Assembly: GCF_008000935.1 (NCBI RefSeq)
Contig: NZ_CP042831.1
Coordinates: 930,001 to 994,000 of the forward strand
Origin: Flavobacterium alkalisoli
GTDB lineage: Bacteria; Bacteroidota; Bacteroidia; Flavobacteriales; Flavobacteriaceae
DNA: 64,000 bases
Reading direction: 5' to 3'
Position numbers and translations under genes: made by a program. This document shows, one piece after another, positions 52,744 through 61,187 of this stretch. A model generated the notes under the pieces. It worked only from the letters and a program-made list of their open reading frames with translations. It ran no database searches and was not told where the DNA came from. The stretch's first letter is position 1; each line of letters opens with the position of its first letter.

Positions 52744-53781
52744 TTATAACGAAGCGACAAGTTCTCGCCATTCTTCCAATTCAGGTATTCCAGGTTTTCT
52801 TTTTCCAAAGAACTGAACAATTATTTCTCCCATTTCATTAAATACCTCGATAGCGGTAACCACACCATCTTCGGTTGGTTTTCTTACCACCCATACCTGT
52901 GCAATTATATCCATATCGAGGTGAAGGTTAAAATCAGGGTCCATAACATTAAACCAGTTGTTGTGCCACATTGTTTTTCTTACCAGCCCTGTGTGGATTT
53001 GGATATTACCCCTGTTCCCTACAAAACACATAATAGGCAGCTTTTGTGCAGCAGCACCTTCAAGCATTTTTACTATAGCATCTTTCTCAATCTTATGGGC
53101 GAAGGTTTCATTTGGAGCTAAACGCAACGCCTGCGTTCTGGTAACGCCAAACTTTTTAAGCATACCAAAGAACGCGTGAGTATCTTTTAATGTCTCCCAG
53201 GCATCCTGAAAACCTTTAACGTCTATTTCGCTGTCCGGTTTCTCATCGATATTTAACGCAACAGCTACAGCAGCTTCTTCTGTACTCTGATTGTCTGAAG
53301 TATATTTTTTTACCAGTGCATCAAAAGCAGCTTCATTGCTGTCTTTAGTCAGGTATATTTTGTGAATAGCAAGTCCGTCTTTTCCAAAAAACTGAAGGCT
53401 TTTCCTGTTACCGTGTTCTGATTTTTCCTCTACGGCAAAAGCCTTGTCCCAATGTGATAAGAAGATCCTCAGGTCGATATCCTCTCCCACAAAAAGGCCT
53501 GCAAACGGGCTGCTGAAATCAGGATTAAGGTAAACACCTTTTCTTTCATGTACGCACTCATCATTACGGGTAAGTGCCATTACTTTGCCAAGGCTTTCAA
53601 TTTCCGAAAGTATTGCAGCAAACTCTGGCTTTAACCTTGTTACGGTTTCTCCGGTTTGTGTTGCTAAAAGTTCGGCTTCGCTAACACTAAGCTTTTCTGC
53701 AGCGGTTCTTATTCTAAGATGCGGGTTTTCTGCCTTTAGGGCATCCCATTGCGATTTAAGATTATTAGTTATAGTATCCAT
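52744..53781 (-). CDS. hmuS: HmuS/HemS family heme-handling protein
   Basis: The 345-residue cytosolic protein is the double-domain HemS/ChuS type: two halves of about 170 residues, each with a heme site and signatures such as RIFLSHWDKAFAVEE, FFGKDGLAIHKIYL in the first half and CFVGNRGNIQIHTGLVRKTMWHNNWFNVMDPDFNLHL in the second. It stores, transfers or degrades imported heme. Translation is taken from the ATG at 53781 (MDTITNNLKSQW). An earlier in-frame TTG at 53805 overlaps hmuV. It is the last gene of the hmuTUVS operon. Confidence 0.9.
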   Translation of the reverse strand: MDTITNNLKSQWDALKAENPHLRIRTAAEKLSVSEAELLATQTGETVTRLKPEFAAILSEIESLGKVMALTRNDECVHERKGVYLNPDFSSPFAGLFVGEDIDLRIFLSHWDKAFAVEEKSEHGNRKSLQFFGKDGLAIHKIYLTKDSNEAAFDALVKKYTSDNQSTEEAAVAVALNIDEKPDSEIDVKGFQDAWETLKDTHAFFGMLKKFGVTRTQALRLAPNETFAHKIEKDAIVKMLEGAAAQKLPIMCFVGNRGNIQIHTGLVRKTMWHNNWFNVMDPDFNLHLDMDIIAQVWVVRKPTEDGVVTAIEVFNEMGEIIVQFFGKRKPGIPELEEWRELVASL

Positions 53782-53794
53782 AATGCTGTTTTTA

Positions 53795-54571
53795 TTATGT
53801 TCCAAAAATTATAAGAGGGTTTTTATTGACCGGGTTAGGGCAAACCGTACAGGGGAAATTGTACACTTTGCTTATTATTTCTTTTGTAAAGACGTTATTT
53901 GGTGTGTCATGTGCTACTACCTTACCTTTTTTAAGCAGCATTATCCTGTCGGCAAACTGTGCGGCAAGGTTAAGGTCGTGCAATACCATAACTGCTGTAT
54001 TTCCTTTTTCGGTAAAATTCTTTATGGTATGTAATATGCGATGCTGATGCAATACGTCCAGGTTGTTTAATGGTTCGTCTAAAAACACCAGTTTGTTAAG
54101 TACTTCATTATCCAGCTGTGTTAATACCCTTGCCAGGTGAACACGCTGTTTCTCCCCGCCCGAAAGCGAATTGTAATCCCTTGTTTCAAGATGGGCAACG
54201 TCGGTTTCTTCCATAGCTTTTTGTACCGCTTCAAAGTCCTTTTTGTGTGGATTGGACTGAAAATAGGGATAACGCCCCATCATAACTACATCCTTAACAG
54301 AAAGGGGTATATCGTGACTGTTGTTTTGTGAGAACTTCGCTTTATTGTACGCGAGATCTCTGTAATCCCATTCTTCAAAAGTTTTCTTTTTGAAGAATAT
54401 GGGTTCCTCATTCTTACCGGCCTCATTTGCTAATAAATTTAGCAAAGTCGATTTACCGGCTCCGTTAGGGCCAACAATAACAAGCAGTTCGCCATACTTT
54501 ACCGAAATATCTATGTTTTCCAGTATGGAATTTTTTTTATGGGCAAATGATATTTTATAGGCTTCCAGCAT
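53795..54571 (-). CDS. hmuV: Heme ABC transporter ATP-binding protein
   Basis: The 258-residue protein has Walker A VGPNGAGKSTLLN (about 33-45), signature LSGGEKQRVHLARVL, Walker B LVFLDEPLNNLD and switch MVLHDLN. This is the HmuV/FecE branch of ABC importer ATPases. It starts 1 bp beyond the hmuU stop and precedes hmuS by 13 bp. Confidence 0.92.
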   Translation of the reverse strand: MLEAYKISFAHKKNSILENIDISVKYGELLVIVGPNGAGKSTLLNLLANEAGKNEEPIFFKKKTFEEWDYRDLAYNKAKFSQNNSHDIPLSVKDVVMMGRYPYFQSNPHKKDFEAVQKAMEETDVAHLETRDYNSLSGGEKQRVHLARVLTQLDNEVLNKLVFLDEPLNNLDVLHQHRILHTIKNFTEKGNTAVMVLHDLNLAAQFADRIMLLKKGKVVAHDTPNNVFTKEIISKVYNFPCTVCPNPVNKNPLIIFGT

Positions 54572-54572
54572 A

Positions 54573-55607
54573 TTACATCGATTTTCGGCTGCGTATTAAT
54601 ATTATGATGAAAATAGGCGCGCCCATAAAGGCAGTAAGTATGCCTATAGGTATTTCACTGGGCTGCGCGATGGTTCGGCTAACGGTATCTGCCGAAAGTA
54701 GAAGTACACTTCCCATTACGGCAGAAAGAGGCAGGATAATATTATAGTTGGATTTAAAAATAAGCCTCAAAATGTATGGGACAATGAGCCCCACAAAGCC
54801 TATGGTTCCTGCAAAGGCAACCGAGGTTCCTACCATTAGCGCAGTTAATATTACAATCTGTTTTTTTATTTTTTCAACGGGAATACCTAAGTGCTGTGCA
54901 TCCCTTTCGCCAAGCATCATGGCATTAAGGGCTTTGCCCTTATTTATGAGCAATATATAGGCTACGGCCATAATACTGGCCAGTATTGCATTTTTAGTCC
55001 AGGTGGCTCCGGCAAGGCTGCCCAGATTCCAAAAAGTCAGATCCCTTAGCTGTTCTTCCTTAGAGATATAGATAAGTAGTCCCATTATGGCAAAGCCTAA
55101 GGCAGTAAAGGCCACGCCGCAAAGCAGCATAACCACTACGTTTGTCTTACCATTTGTGGTAGAAATGCGATATACCAAAAGCATGGTTAGCAATGCGCCT
55201 ATAAACGCCATTATACTTAACAGTGAATAATGAAAGACTTCCGGAATATAGGGCTTAATAGAGCTGCCCAAAACAATGGTTATGGCAGCAAATAGTGATG
55301 CTCCCGATGTTATTCCTATTAAGTCGGGGGTGGCAAGGGGGTTTTTAAACATACCCTGCAAACATGTTCCCGATACTGCTAAGGCACTACCTATAAGCAC
55401 GCCCATAGCGATGCGGGGCAGCCTTAGGTCCATTATAACAAAACGGTCGCTTTGAGAAACAGAACTGTCCTGGGCGATTATGCCCCTGATTATTTCTGCA
55501 AGAGAATGCCTTTCAAACATATAAACTCCCATATACAGGGAAACTACTGCCAGTGAGACCAGCAGCAGCATTCCGAAAGTAATATATAAAGAGAGCTTAT
55601 TTTGCAT
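54573..55607 (-). CDS. hmuU: Heme ABC transporter permease (FecCD family)
   Basis: The 344-residue inner-membrane protein has about ten hydrophobic segments of the FecCD fold. RLPRIAMGVLIGSALAVSGTCLQGMFKNPLATPDLIGITSGA and GTIGFVGLIVPYILRLIFKSN are the family landmarks. It forms the channel of the HmuTUV importer. Its start overlaps the hmuT stop by 11 bp. Confidence 0.92.
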   Translation of the reverse strand: MQNKLSLYITFGMLLLVSLAVVSLYMGVYMFERHSLAEIIRGIIAQDSSVSQSDRFVIMDLRLPRIAMGVLIGSALAVSGTCLQGMFKNPLATPDLIGITSGASLFAAITIVLGSSIKPYIPEVFHYSLLSIMAFIGALLTMLLVYRISTTNGKTNVVVMLLCGVAFTALGFAIMGLLIYISKEEQLRDLTFWNLGSLAGATWTKNAILASIMAVAYILLINKGKALNAMMLGERDAQHLGIPVEKIKKQIVILTALMVGTSVAFAGTIGFVGLIVPYILRLIFKSNYNIILPLSAVMGSVLLLSADTVSRTIAQPSEIPIGILTAFMGAPIFIIILIRSRKSM

Positions 55608-56475
55608 TTTCCCTAAGCAATGTGTTTAATTGTACGGCAGCTTCACCAAGGCGTGGACCAAATCCTGCCAGTAACCCGCCATCCATTGCTATTATCTTTT
55701 TGTTTTTTCCTGCATTTGTTTTATCTACTCCGGGTATTTTAAATATTCCATTAGGACCGCCAACGCTTCCTAAACCTGAATCAAACATCAGTATCACATC
55801 CGGATTTCCCTGTAAAAGGGCTTCCGGTGTAAGTGGTTTGTAATCTTCAAACTCTGAAACGGCATTTTGACCGCCTGCCAGTGTAATTACTTTATCAACC
55901 GGTGTGTTTGTACCGCTAACCATTAGCATATTAGCGCCACGGGCATATATAAAAAGTACTTTTGGGGTCTTTTCAATTGGTTTTACCTGTGCAAGGTCGT
56001 TGTCTATATCATTCTGTAGTTTTTCGTAGTTATTGTTGTTTAAAGTATTTGCTACTTCAGCAATAAGTTTTTTTGTGCCGTCTACACTGATATCCTGAGA
56101 AAATACCTTAACTGTAATTCCTGATGCTTTAAGGTTTTCGATAAGGGTTGGGTTTAGATCTTTATCTGTAGCCAAAATAAGTGTAGGCTTAAGTTCCATA
56201 ACCGTTTCTACAGAAATACTCCTTACATGTCCTAAGTCTTTGGCAGTGCTTTTTACGGTTTCGGGGTAAGTACTGGTGACATCCACACCCACAATTTCTT
56301 TTTCGTGGCCTAATGCTGCTACAACCTCTGTTATGGCCCCGTTTAAGGATATGATACGTTGTGTTTCTATTTTTTGTTCAGCAGTCGTTTCTTCTGTTTT
56401 TGAAACATCATTCTTGCAGGAAGTTGCTGTAAAAAGACTAATTGCAAAAAAGACTATAAGGCTTATTTTTTTCAT
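55597..56475 (-). CDS. hmuT: Heme ABC transporter substrate-binding lipoprotein
   Basis: The 292-residue protein has a lipobox LFTATSC (Cys20). A TroA/FepB-type binding fold follows: RIISLNGAITEVVAALGHEKEIVGVDVTSTYPE, LGHVRSISVETVMELKPTLILA, LLQGNPDVILMFDSG and a C-terminal GFGPRLGEAAVQL. In this group a Tyr or His near the cleft usually binds heme; no clear His is placed there by eye. It is the first gene of the ABC operon, divergent from sufS. Confidence 0.87.
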   Translation of the reverse strand: MKKISLIVFFAISLFTATSCKNDVSKTEETTAEQKIETQRIISLNGAITEVVAALGHEKEIVGVDVTSTYPETVKSTAKDLGHVRSISVETVMELKPTLILATDKDLNPTLIENLKASGITVKVFSQDISVDGTKKLIAEVANTLNNNNYEKLQNDIDNDLAQVKPIEKTPKVLFIYARGANMLMVSGTNTPVDKVITLAGGQNAVSEFEDYKPLTPEALLQGNPDVILMFDSGLGSVGGPNGIFKIPGVDKTNAGKNKKIIAMDGGLLAGFGPRLGEAAVQLNTLLRENAK

Positions 56476-56499
56476 TGGTTAATTAAATTATTTTTAATA

Positions 56500-56538
56500 A
56501 ATCTAAATTAACGCAAATGTATTATTTTTATTTAGAAT
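56500..56538 (-). promoter_or_regulatory. hmuT -7 box and shared operator motifs
   Basis: On the minus strand TACATTTG (56514-56521) is the -7 box. AATTTAGATT (56500-56509 as its reverse complement) follows it, as at sufA. TTTTTATTTAGAAT (56525-56538, plus) is an exact 14-mer copy of 47717-47730 upstream of hmuR. Confidence 0.55.
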
Positions 56539-56623
56539 GAAAAAAAATAAGATAAAAATTTAGTGTTAAGAGTAGGTGTGGTTAAATCTCAAACATTTAT
56601 GCTGTTTTTAAATAAACAAGCCG

Positions 56624-56631
56624 TAAATTTG
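56624..56631 (+). promoter_or_regulatory. -7 promoter box of sufS
   Basis: TAAATTTG matches TAnnTTTG and puts the transcript start about 45 nt before the ATG at 56683. Confidence 0.5.
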
Positions 56632-56682
56632 TACCCAATTTGTTGTAAAGCCATTAGTTGGCAAAAAATAGAGGAGAAGAAA

Positions 56683-57897
56683 ATGTTAGATATAAAAGCT
56701 GTAAGGGCTGATTTCCCGATACTTAACCAAACCGTAAATGGTAAGCCACTTGTATATTTTGATAATGCCGCAACTTCACAAAAACCGCAGGTTGTTATTG
56801 ATGCCATTTCAAGATATTATGAGCAGATAAACTCAAACATCCATAGAGGTGTACATGCACTTAGCCAGCTGGCTACAGATGCTTATGAGATTTCGAGGCA
56901 AAAAATACAAAAACACATTAATGCCAAACATAGCTATGAGGTACTGTTTACAACAGGCACTACTCATGGTATTAATCTGGTTGCAAACAGTTTTGTTGCT
57001 TTTGTAAAGGCAGGCGATGAGGTAATGGTATCGGCTATGGAGCACCACAGTAACATAGTGCCGTGGCAAATGCTTTGTGAAAGGGCAGGAGCCAAACTGG
57101 TGGTTATCCCAATGAATGAAAGGGGAGAACTGATTATTGAGGAATTTGAAAAACTGCTTACCGAAAAGACTAAAATCGTAGCGGTAAATCATATAAGCAA
57201 CTCGCTTGGCACTATTAATCCGGTTAAGCATATTATTGATAATGCACATGCTGTGGGAGCAGCAGTACTTATTGACGGAGCACAGGCTGCACCGCATTTA
57301 AAGATAGATGTTCAGGCACTGGACTGTGATTTTTATGCTTTTTCAGGACACAAAGCCTGTGGGCCTACCGGAAGCGGCATACTTTATGGTAAAGAAGAGT
57401 GGCTTAACAAGCTACCTCCTTATCAGGGTGGTGGTGAAATGATTAAGGAAGTTAGCTTTGAAAAGACTACTTATGCCGATTTGCCACACAAGTTTGAAGC
57501 GGGTACGCCAAATATTGAAGGCGGAATTGTATTGGGTACGGCTATAGATTACCTAAACACAATTGGCCTTGATAATATAGCTGCTTACGAGCACGAACTA
57601 TTGGTTTACGGAACACAAAAACTACTTGAAATAGACGGCCTGAAAATTATTGGTACTGCCGAAAACAAAACATCGGTAATATCATTCAATGTGGGTAATA
57701 TTCACCCGTATGATATAGGCGCAATTGTAGATAAAATGGGTATTGCCGTAAGAACAGGCCATCACTGTACACAACCGGTAATGGACTTCTTTAAAATACC
57801 TGGAACCGTAAGGGCATCGTTTGCATTCTACAATACAAAAGAAGAAATAGATGCGCTTGCAGAGGCTGTTAAGAAAGCGCAAAGAATGTTGGGCTAA
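56683..57897 (+). CDS. sufS: Cysteine desulfurase SufS
   Basis: The 404-residue PLP enzyme takes sulfur from L-cysteine for Fe-S assembly. The PLP lysine is Lys224 in FSGHKACGPTGSGILYGK, and the persulfide Cys is Cys362 in RTGHHCTQPVM. Class V aminotransferase marks are clear. The frame continues 40 codons upstream, but the extension lies on the promoter and is not conserved-looking, so MLDIKAVRADFPIL at 56683 is the start. It leads the second suf unit with a lipoprotein, sufE, sufT and DUF2480, all close-packed. Confidence 0.96.
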   Translation: MLDIKAVRADFPILNQTVNGKPLVYFDNAATSQKPQVVIDAISRYYEQINSNIHRGVHALSQLATDAYEISRQKIQKHINAKHSYEVLFTTGTTHGINLVANSFVAFVKAGDEVMVSAMEHHSNIVPWQMLCERAGAKLVVIPMNERGELIIEEFEKLLTEKTKIVAVNHISNSLGTINPVKHIIDNAHAVGAAVLIDGAQAAPHLKIDVQALDCDFYAFSGHKACGPTGSGILYGKEEWLNKLPPYQGGGEMIKEVSFEKTTYADLPHKFEAGTPNIEGGIVLGTAIDYLNTIGLDNIAAYEHELLVYGTQKLLEIDGLKIIGTAENKTSVISFNVGNIHPYDIGAIVDKMGIAVRTGHHCTQPVMDFFKIPGTVRASFAFYNTKEEIDALAEAVKKAQRMLG

Positions 57898-57935
57898 ATA
57901 TAAAAATGGCTACTTTTACAGGTAAAATAAAGTAT

Positions 57936-58373
57936 ATGAAAAAGTTTGCAGCCATTGTATTACTGGCTCTTTTTGCGGTAGGTTGTGCTTCGGCACTTAA
58001 AAAGGAAAGCGATGAGATTTCTTTTGAATATGAAGCCATTACCAGAGGGAGCTATAAAAAAGTTATTGTAAAACAGGATACCGTAATTACCATTAAGGAC
58101 AGAGGTCTTGAAAACGTGGTTACAAAAGCTCTTAAAAACGGTGAATGGAACGGCATACTTAAATCGCTTGAAGGTGTAGACCTTGACGGACTTAGTGAAA
58201 TTAAGGCGCCAAGCGTAAAGCATCAGGTTGATGCTGCCCCAATAGCCAATTTAAAAGTAATAAGAGGAGATAAAACCTACCAGAGCAGCAGCTTTGATCA
58301 TGGCAATCCTCCACAGGAAATAAAAGATGTTGTAGAGAAGATTATCTTGGCATCCGATTTGCAAAAAAAATAG
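57936..58373 (+). CDS. Conserved hypothetical lipoprotein in the suf unit
   Basis: The 145-residue protein has a lipobox LFAVGC (Cys17) when started at the ATG at 57936; an in-frame ATG at 57906 gives a longer, less signal-like leader. The mature part has strands such as ISFEYEAITRGSYKKVIVKQDTVI and ends IKDVVEKIILASDLQKK. No family is recognised. It lies between sufS and sufE (38 and 2 bp), so it is co-transcribed with them. An envelope lipoprotein in an Fe-S operon is unusual. Confidence 0.75.
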   Translation: MKKFAAIVLLALFAVGCASALKKESDEISFEYEAITRGSYKKVIVKQDTVITIKDRGLENVVTKALKNGEWNGILKSLEGVDLDGLSEIKAPSVKHQVDAAPIANLKVIRGDKTYQSSSFDHGNPPQEIKDVVEKIILASDLQKK

Positions 58374-58375
58374 AA

Positions 58376-58795
58376 ATGGATATTAGAGAGATTCAGGAAG
58401 AGATTATAGACGAATTTTCAATGTTTGATGATTGGGAGGAACGTTACCAGTATGTAATTGATTTAGGTAACTCACTTCCACTTATTAATGAAGAGTATAA
58501 AACCGAGGAGAACATCATTAAAGGCTGCCAGAGCAAAGTTTGGCTTCATGGCGAGCAAAAGGATGGCAATGTTGTTTTTACGGCAGACAGCGACGCTATT
58601 TTAACCAAAGGTATAATAGCAATCCTGATACGTGTTTTCTCTAACCAGAAACCTGCTGATATACTGGAAGCCGATACCGCTTTTATTGATGAGATAGGGC
58701 TTAAGGAACACTTGTCGCCAACAAGGGCTAACGGACTTGTCTCTATGATTAAACAGATTAAAATGTATGCCCTGGCATTTCAGGCAAAAAATTAA
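58376..58795 (+). CDS. sufE: Sulfur acceptor protein SufE
   Basis: The 139-residue protein accepts persulfide from SufS on Cys51 in IIKGCQSKVWL. IQEEIIDEFSMFDDWEERYQYVIDLG at the N-terminus and LSPTRANGLVSMIKQIKMYA at the end are the SufE pattern. It starts 2 bp after the lipoprotein stop and 5 bp before sufT. Confidence 0.95.
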   Translation: MDIREIQEEIIDEFSMFDDWEERYQYVIDLGNSLPLINEEYKTEENIIKGCQSKVWLHGEQKDGNVVFTADSDAILTKGIIAILIRVFSNQKPADILEADTAFIDEIGLKEHLSPTRANGLVSMIKQIKMYALAFQAKN

Positions 58796-58800
58796 ATACT

Positions 58801-59124
58801 ATGGAACAGCAAATAGATACTGCACAGCTGGGGGAAGAGATTGTAAAGATCTTAAAAACGATTTATGACCCCGAAATTCCGGTTGATATTTATGAACTGG
58901 GATTGATATATGATGTAATGGTGAATACCGATCATGAAGTGAAAATACTTATGACACTTACATCACCTAACTGCCCTGTGGCAGAAAGCCTTCCGCAGGA
59001 AGTGGAAGAAAAGATCACTAAAATAGAAGGTGTAAAGGCCGCTGAGGTTGAAATTACTTTCGATCCGCCATGGACACGCGATCTAATGAGCGAAGAGGCT
59101 AAGCTTGAGCTTGGTATGCTATAA
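58801..59124 (+). CDS. sufT: SufT-like (MIP18/DUF59) Fe-S assembly protein
   Basis: The 107-residue DUF59 protein has YDPEIPVDIYELGLIYDV, LMTLTSPNCPVAESLPQEVEEKI and EITFDPPWTRDLMSEEAKLELGM, all typical of the SUF-associated MIP18 group. It is thought to help mature Fe-S clusters onto targets. The start is 5 bp after sufE. A long hairpin without a strong T run follows. Confidence 0.92.
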   Translation: MEQQIDTAQLGEEIVKILKTIYDPEIPVDIYELGLIYDVMVNTDHEVKILMTLTSPNCPVAESLPQEVEEKITKIEGVKAAEVEITFDPPWTRDLMSEEAKLELGML

Positions 59125-59144
59125 TAATTTGATTTCTACAATAG

Positions 59145-59173
59145 ATGCCGGCCTCTTAATTTAAGGCCGGCAT
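59145..59173 (+). terminator. Long hairpin after sufT (weak T tail)
   Basis: ATGCCGGCCT (59145-59154) and AGGCCGGCAT (59164-59173) form a GC-rich 10 bp stem. The tail is AT-rich but not a clean T run, so partial read-through into DUF2480 is likely. Confidence 0.6.
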
Positions 59174-59194
59174 TATAAATTTAGCCTGAAAATT

Positions 59195-59716
59195 ATGAAA
59201 GAACAGGAAGAAGAAATAGTAAACAGGGTTGCTAACAGCGTCCTTGAGGTTTTTGACCTTGAAGATTATTATCCTGAAGGGGAGAGGGTTTCAATAGATA
59301 TAACCCAATGGTTATGGCAGGGCCTTGTACTTAAGGAAAAAGAGTTTAGGGATGCCCTTAAAAACTACGACTGGCAACAATACCAAAACAAATATGTAGC
59401 CTTGTACTGCAGCGAAGATGCTATTGTACCCGCATGGGCTTATATGCTTATAACATCCTACCTTCAGCCGTTTGCTAAAAAGGTAATGCAGGGTGAATTA
59501 CATGACTTGGATGTGCTGCTTTATAACGATATACTTAACGGATTGGACTATACAGCTTATGAAGCAAAACCGGTAATCATTAAGGGTTGTTCCCGCAAAC
59601 CGGTACCGGAAGAGGCCTATATGCTGGCTATGCAAAAACTAATGCCGGTAGCAAAAAGTATAATGTTTGGAGAGGCTTGTTCTTCAGTACCTTTATACAA
59701 AAAGGCTAAGCTTTAA
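59195..59716 (+). CDS. DUF2480 family protein
   Basis: The 173-residue cytosolic protein matches DUF2480: VFDLEDYYPEGERVSIDITQWLWQGLVLKEKEFRDALKNYDW, VALYCSEDAIVPAWAYMLI and KGCSRKPVPEEAYMLAMQKLMPVAKSIMFGEACSSVPLYKK. Members are often beside suf genes in Bacteroidetes, but their role is unknown. The conserved Cys residues (CSRK, GEACS) suggest a possible metal or thiol function. Confidence 0.87.
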   Translation: MKEQEEEIVNRVANSVLEVFDLEDYYPEGERVSIDITQWLWQGLVLKEKEFRDALKNYDWQQYQNKYVALYCSEDAIVPAWAYMLITSYLQPFAKKVMQGELHDLDVLLYNDILNGLDYTAYEAKPVIIKGCSRKPVPEEAYMLAMQKLMPVAKSIMFGEACSSVPLYKKAKL

Positions 59717-59752
59717 CTTTTTATTAACTGTGAGGTTTTACTGCAATTTGGC

Positions 59753-59760
59753 TATATTTG
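59753..59760 (+). promoter_or_regulatory. -7 promoter box of the DUF3078 gene
   Basis: TATATTTG, an exact TAnnTTTG, lies about 18 nt before the ATG at 59779. Confidence 0.6.
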
Positions 59761-59778
59761 TGTAAAACACTACCGTTT

Positions 59779-60669
59779 ATGAGAAAAAAATTACTCCTTG
59801 CGGCGGCTATGCTGGGTTTTATGGCTGCCAAAGCACAAGATCAGGTTTCTGATGCAGCAGCTGATAACGACACAATTGGTCCGTGGACTAAAAAAGGAAA
59901 TGCCTCTTTATTATTTAACCAGTCAACCTTTGATAACTGGCTGGCTGGTGGTGAAAATAATATTTCGGGGAGTGTAGGCCTAAATTACGATATAAACTAT
60001 AAGAAAGGCCCCTGGTCTTGGGATAATAAGTTTATAGCATCCTATGGCTTGGTAAAAACCAGAAACAGTTCTTTTGCTAAAAAGACTGATGATAAGCTTG
60101 AAATAAATTCAGTTTTAGGTAAAAAAGCAACGGAAAGATGGTACTATTCTGCTTTCCTGAACTTTAAGACACAGTTTACAAAAGGATACAATTACAGCAC
60201 AGACGAAAACGGAGCAGAAATAAGGGAAGAATATACAAATATTTTGTCACCGGGTTATTTACTTGTAGGTCCCGGAATGATGTATAAAAAGGACGATAAT
60301 TTTAAGATCAACCTGTCTCCGGCAACCTCGAAAATCACTTTTGTAGATAAGAACTTTACATTGCCTGATGAGGCCTATTTTGGAGTAAAAGAAGGGGAAT
60401 CGATGCGTTATGAGCTGGGTTTTAATGCTTCTGCATACTATAAGCTTGACGTAATTGCAAACGTTACATTTGAAAATATACTTAACCTGTATTCCAATTA
60501 TCTTGAAGATCCTCAAAATGTGGATATTGATTATCAATTAAACATAGTGATGAAGATTAATAGATATCTTACTACTAATGTTTCTTTCCAAACTATTTAT
60601 GATGATAATGCCTTTAAAGGATTTCAGATACGACAGGTATTTGGTGTAGCAGTTAATTACGGATTTTAA
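59779..60669 (+). CDS. DUF3078 outer-membrane beta-barrel-like protein
   Basis: The 296-residue protein has a signal peptide (MRKKLLLAAAMLGFMAAKAQ). The rest is amphipathic beta strands with aromatic ends (NASLLFNQSTFDNWLAGGENNISGSVGLNYDINYKKGPWSWDNKFIASYG) and finishes VFGVAVNYGF, ending in an outer-membrane-type Phe. The family is of unknown function. The start is fixed by the -7 box; an upstream in-frame codon lies on the promoter. It is the end of the suf region. Confidence 0.85.
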   Translation: MRKKLLLAAAMLGFMAAKAQDQVSDAAADNDTIGPWTKKGNASLLFNQSTFDNWLAGGENNISGSVGLNYDINYKKGPWSWDNKFIASYGLVKTRNSSFAKKTDDKLEINSVLGKKATERWYYSAFLNFKTQFTKGYNYSTDENGAEIREEYTNILSPGYLLVGPGMMYKKDDNFKINLSPATSKITFVDKNFTLPDEAYFGVKEGESMRYELGFNASAYYKLDVIANVTFENILNLYSNYLEDPQNVDIDYQLNIVMKINRYLTTNVSFQTIYDDNAFKGFQIRQVFGVAVNYGF

Positions 60670-60691
60670 TCCCTGAAAAATATAAAAAAGT

Positions 60692-60721
60692 AAGGCTGTC
60701 ATTTTATGACGGCCTTTTTTT
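60692..60721 (+). terminator. Terminator after the DUF3078 gene
   Basis: AAGGCTGTCAT (60692-60702) pairs with ATGACGGCCTT (60706-60716), with one G-U pair and a 3 nt loop. A T run follows. Confidence 0.85.
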
Positions 60722-60732
60722 GTAACTATTCT

Positions 60733-60740
60733 TATATTTG
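60733..60740 (+). promoter_or_regulatory. -7 promoter box of the 60.8 kb small gene
   Basis: TATATTTG matches TAnnTTTG and lies 18 nt before the ATG at 60759. It follows the DUF3078 terminator. Confidence 0.55.
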
Positions 60741-60758
60741 AGTCTTACCTTTTTTGAA

Positions 60759-61064
60759 ATGGAAAAACTGATATACAAAACAAAGGAAATATTTACGCCT
60801 AAGTCCTTTACTTTTGGACATTCTGAATTGCGTTTAGAAGCACTTGAAAGTGACCTTGTAGTAAAATTCCTTGGTGTTTTTTATATGGAACTTCCAAGGT
60901 CACTGGCCGGCTTTGAGATATGGCTGTTAAATGAAGAGGAGCGAAAAAAACTATTGGAAAGGAGGAAAAGTTTAAACCCCAGCAACACTAACTTTTTTAA
61001 GATAATAAGTCATGGTGAGGTATACTATCTTGTATCGTTAGGCGTGGATTTTAAGAATGGATAA
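60759..61064 (+). CDS. Small hypothetical protein
   Basis: The 101-residue protein (MEKLIYKTKEIFTPKSF...YLVSLGVDFKNG) contains no domain I recognise. It is predicted soluble and mixed alpha/beta, with a conserved-looking FGHSELRLEAL segment and a run of charged residues (NEEERKKLLERRK) near the middle. It has its own -7 box and stands alone between the DUF3078 terminator and the hflX terminator. I cannot suggest a function. Confidence 0.65.
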   Translation: MEKLIYKTKEIFTPKSFTFGHSELRLEALESDLVVKFLGVFYMELPRSLAGFEIWLLNEEERKKLLERRKSLNPSNTNFFKIISHGEVYYLVSLGVDFKNG

Positions 61065-61155
61065 AGAGAAGGATATGAAATTTAAGAAAGTTTAATTCTG
61101 GATTAAAGATATATCGATTTTAAAACTCCAATGCTGATATAGATTATAAAAAACA

Positions 61156-61185
61156 AAAATCCGGCCTTGTAAAAGTCCGGATTTT
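61156..61185. terminator. Terminator shared by the 60.8 kb gene and hflX
   Basis: AAAATCCGG (61156-61164) pairs with CCGGATTTT (61177-61185) across a 12 nt loop, between convergent genes. Its T/A tails serve both directions. Confidence 0.75.
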
Positions 61186-61187
61186 CT

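Noticed and set aside
53782..53805. Eight-codon TTG-started extension of hmuS
   Set aside because: It overlaps the hmuV stop and adds no conserved sequence. The ATG at 53781 gives the normal family length of about 345 residues.
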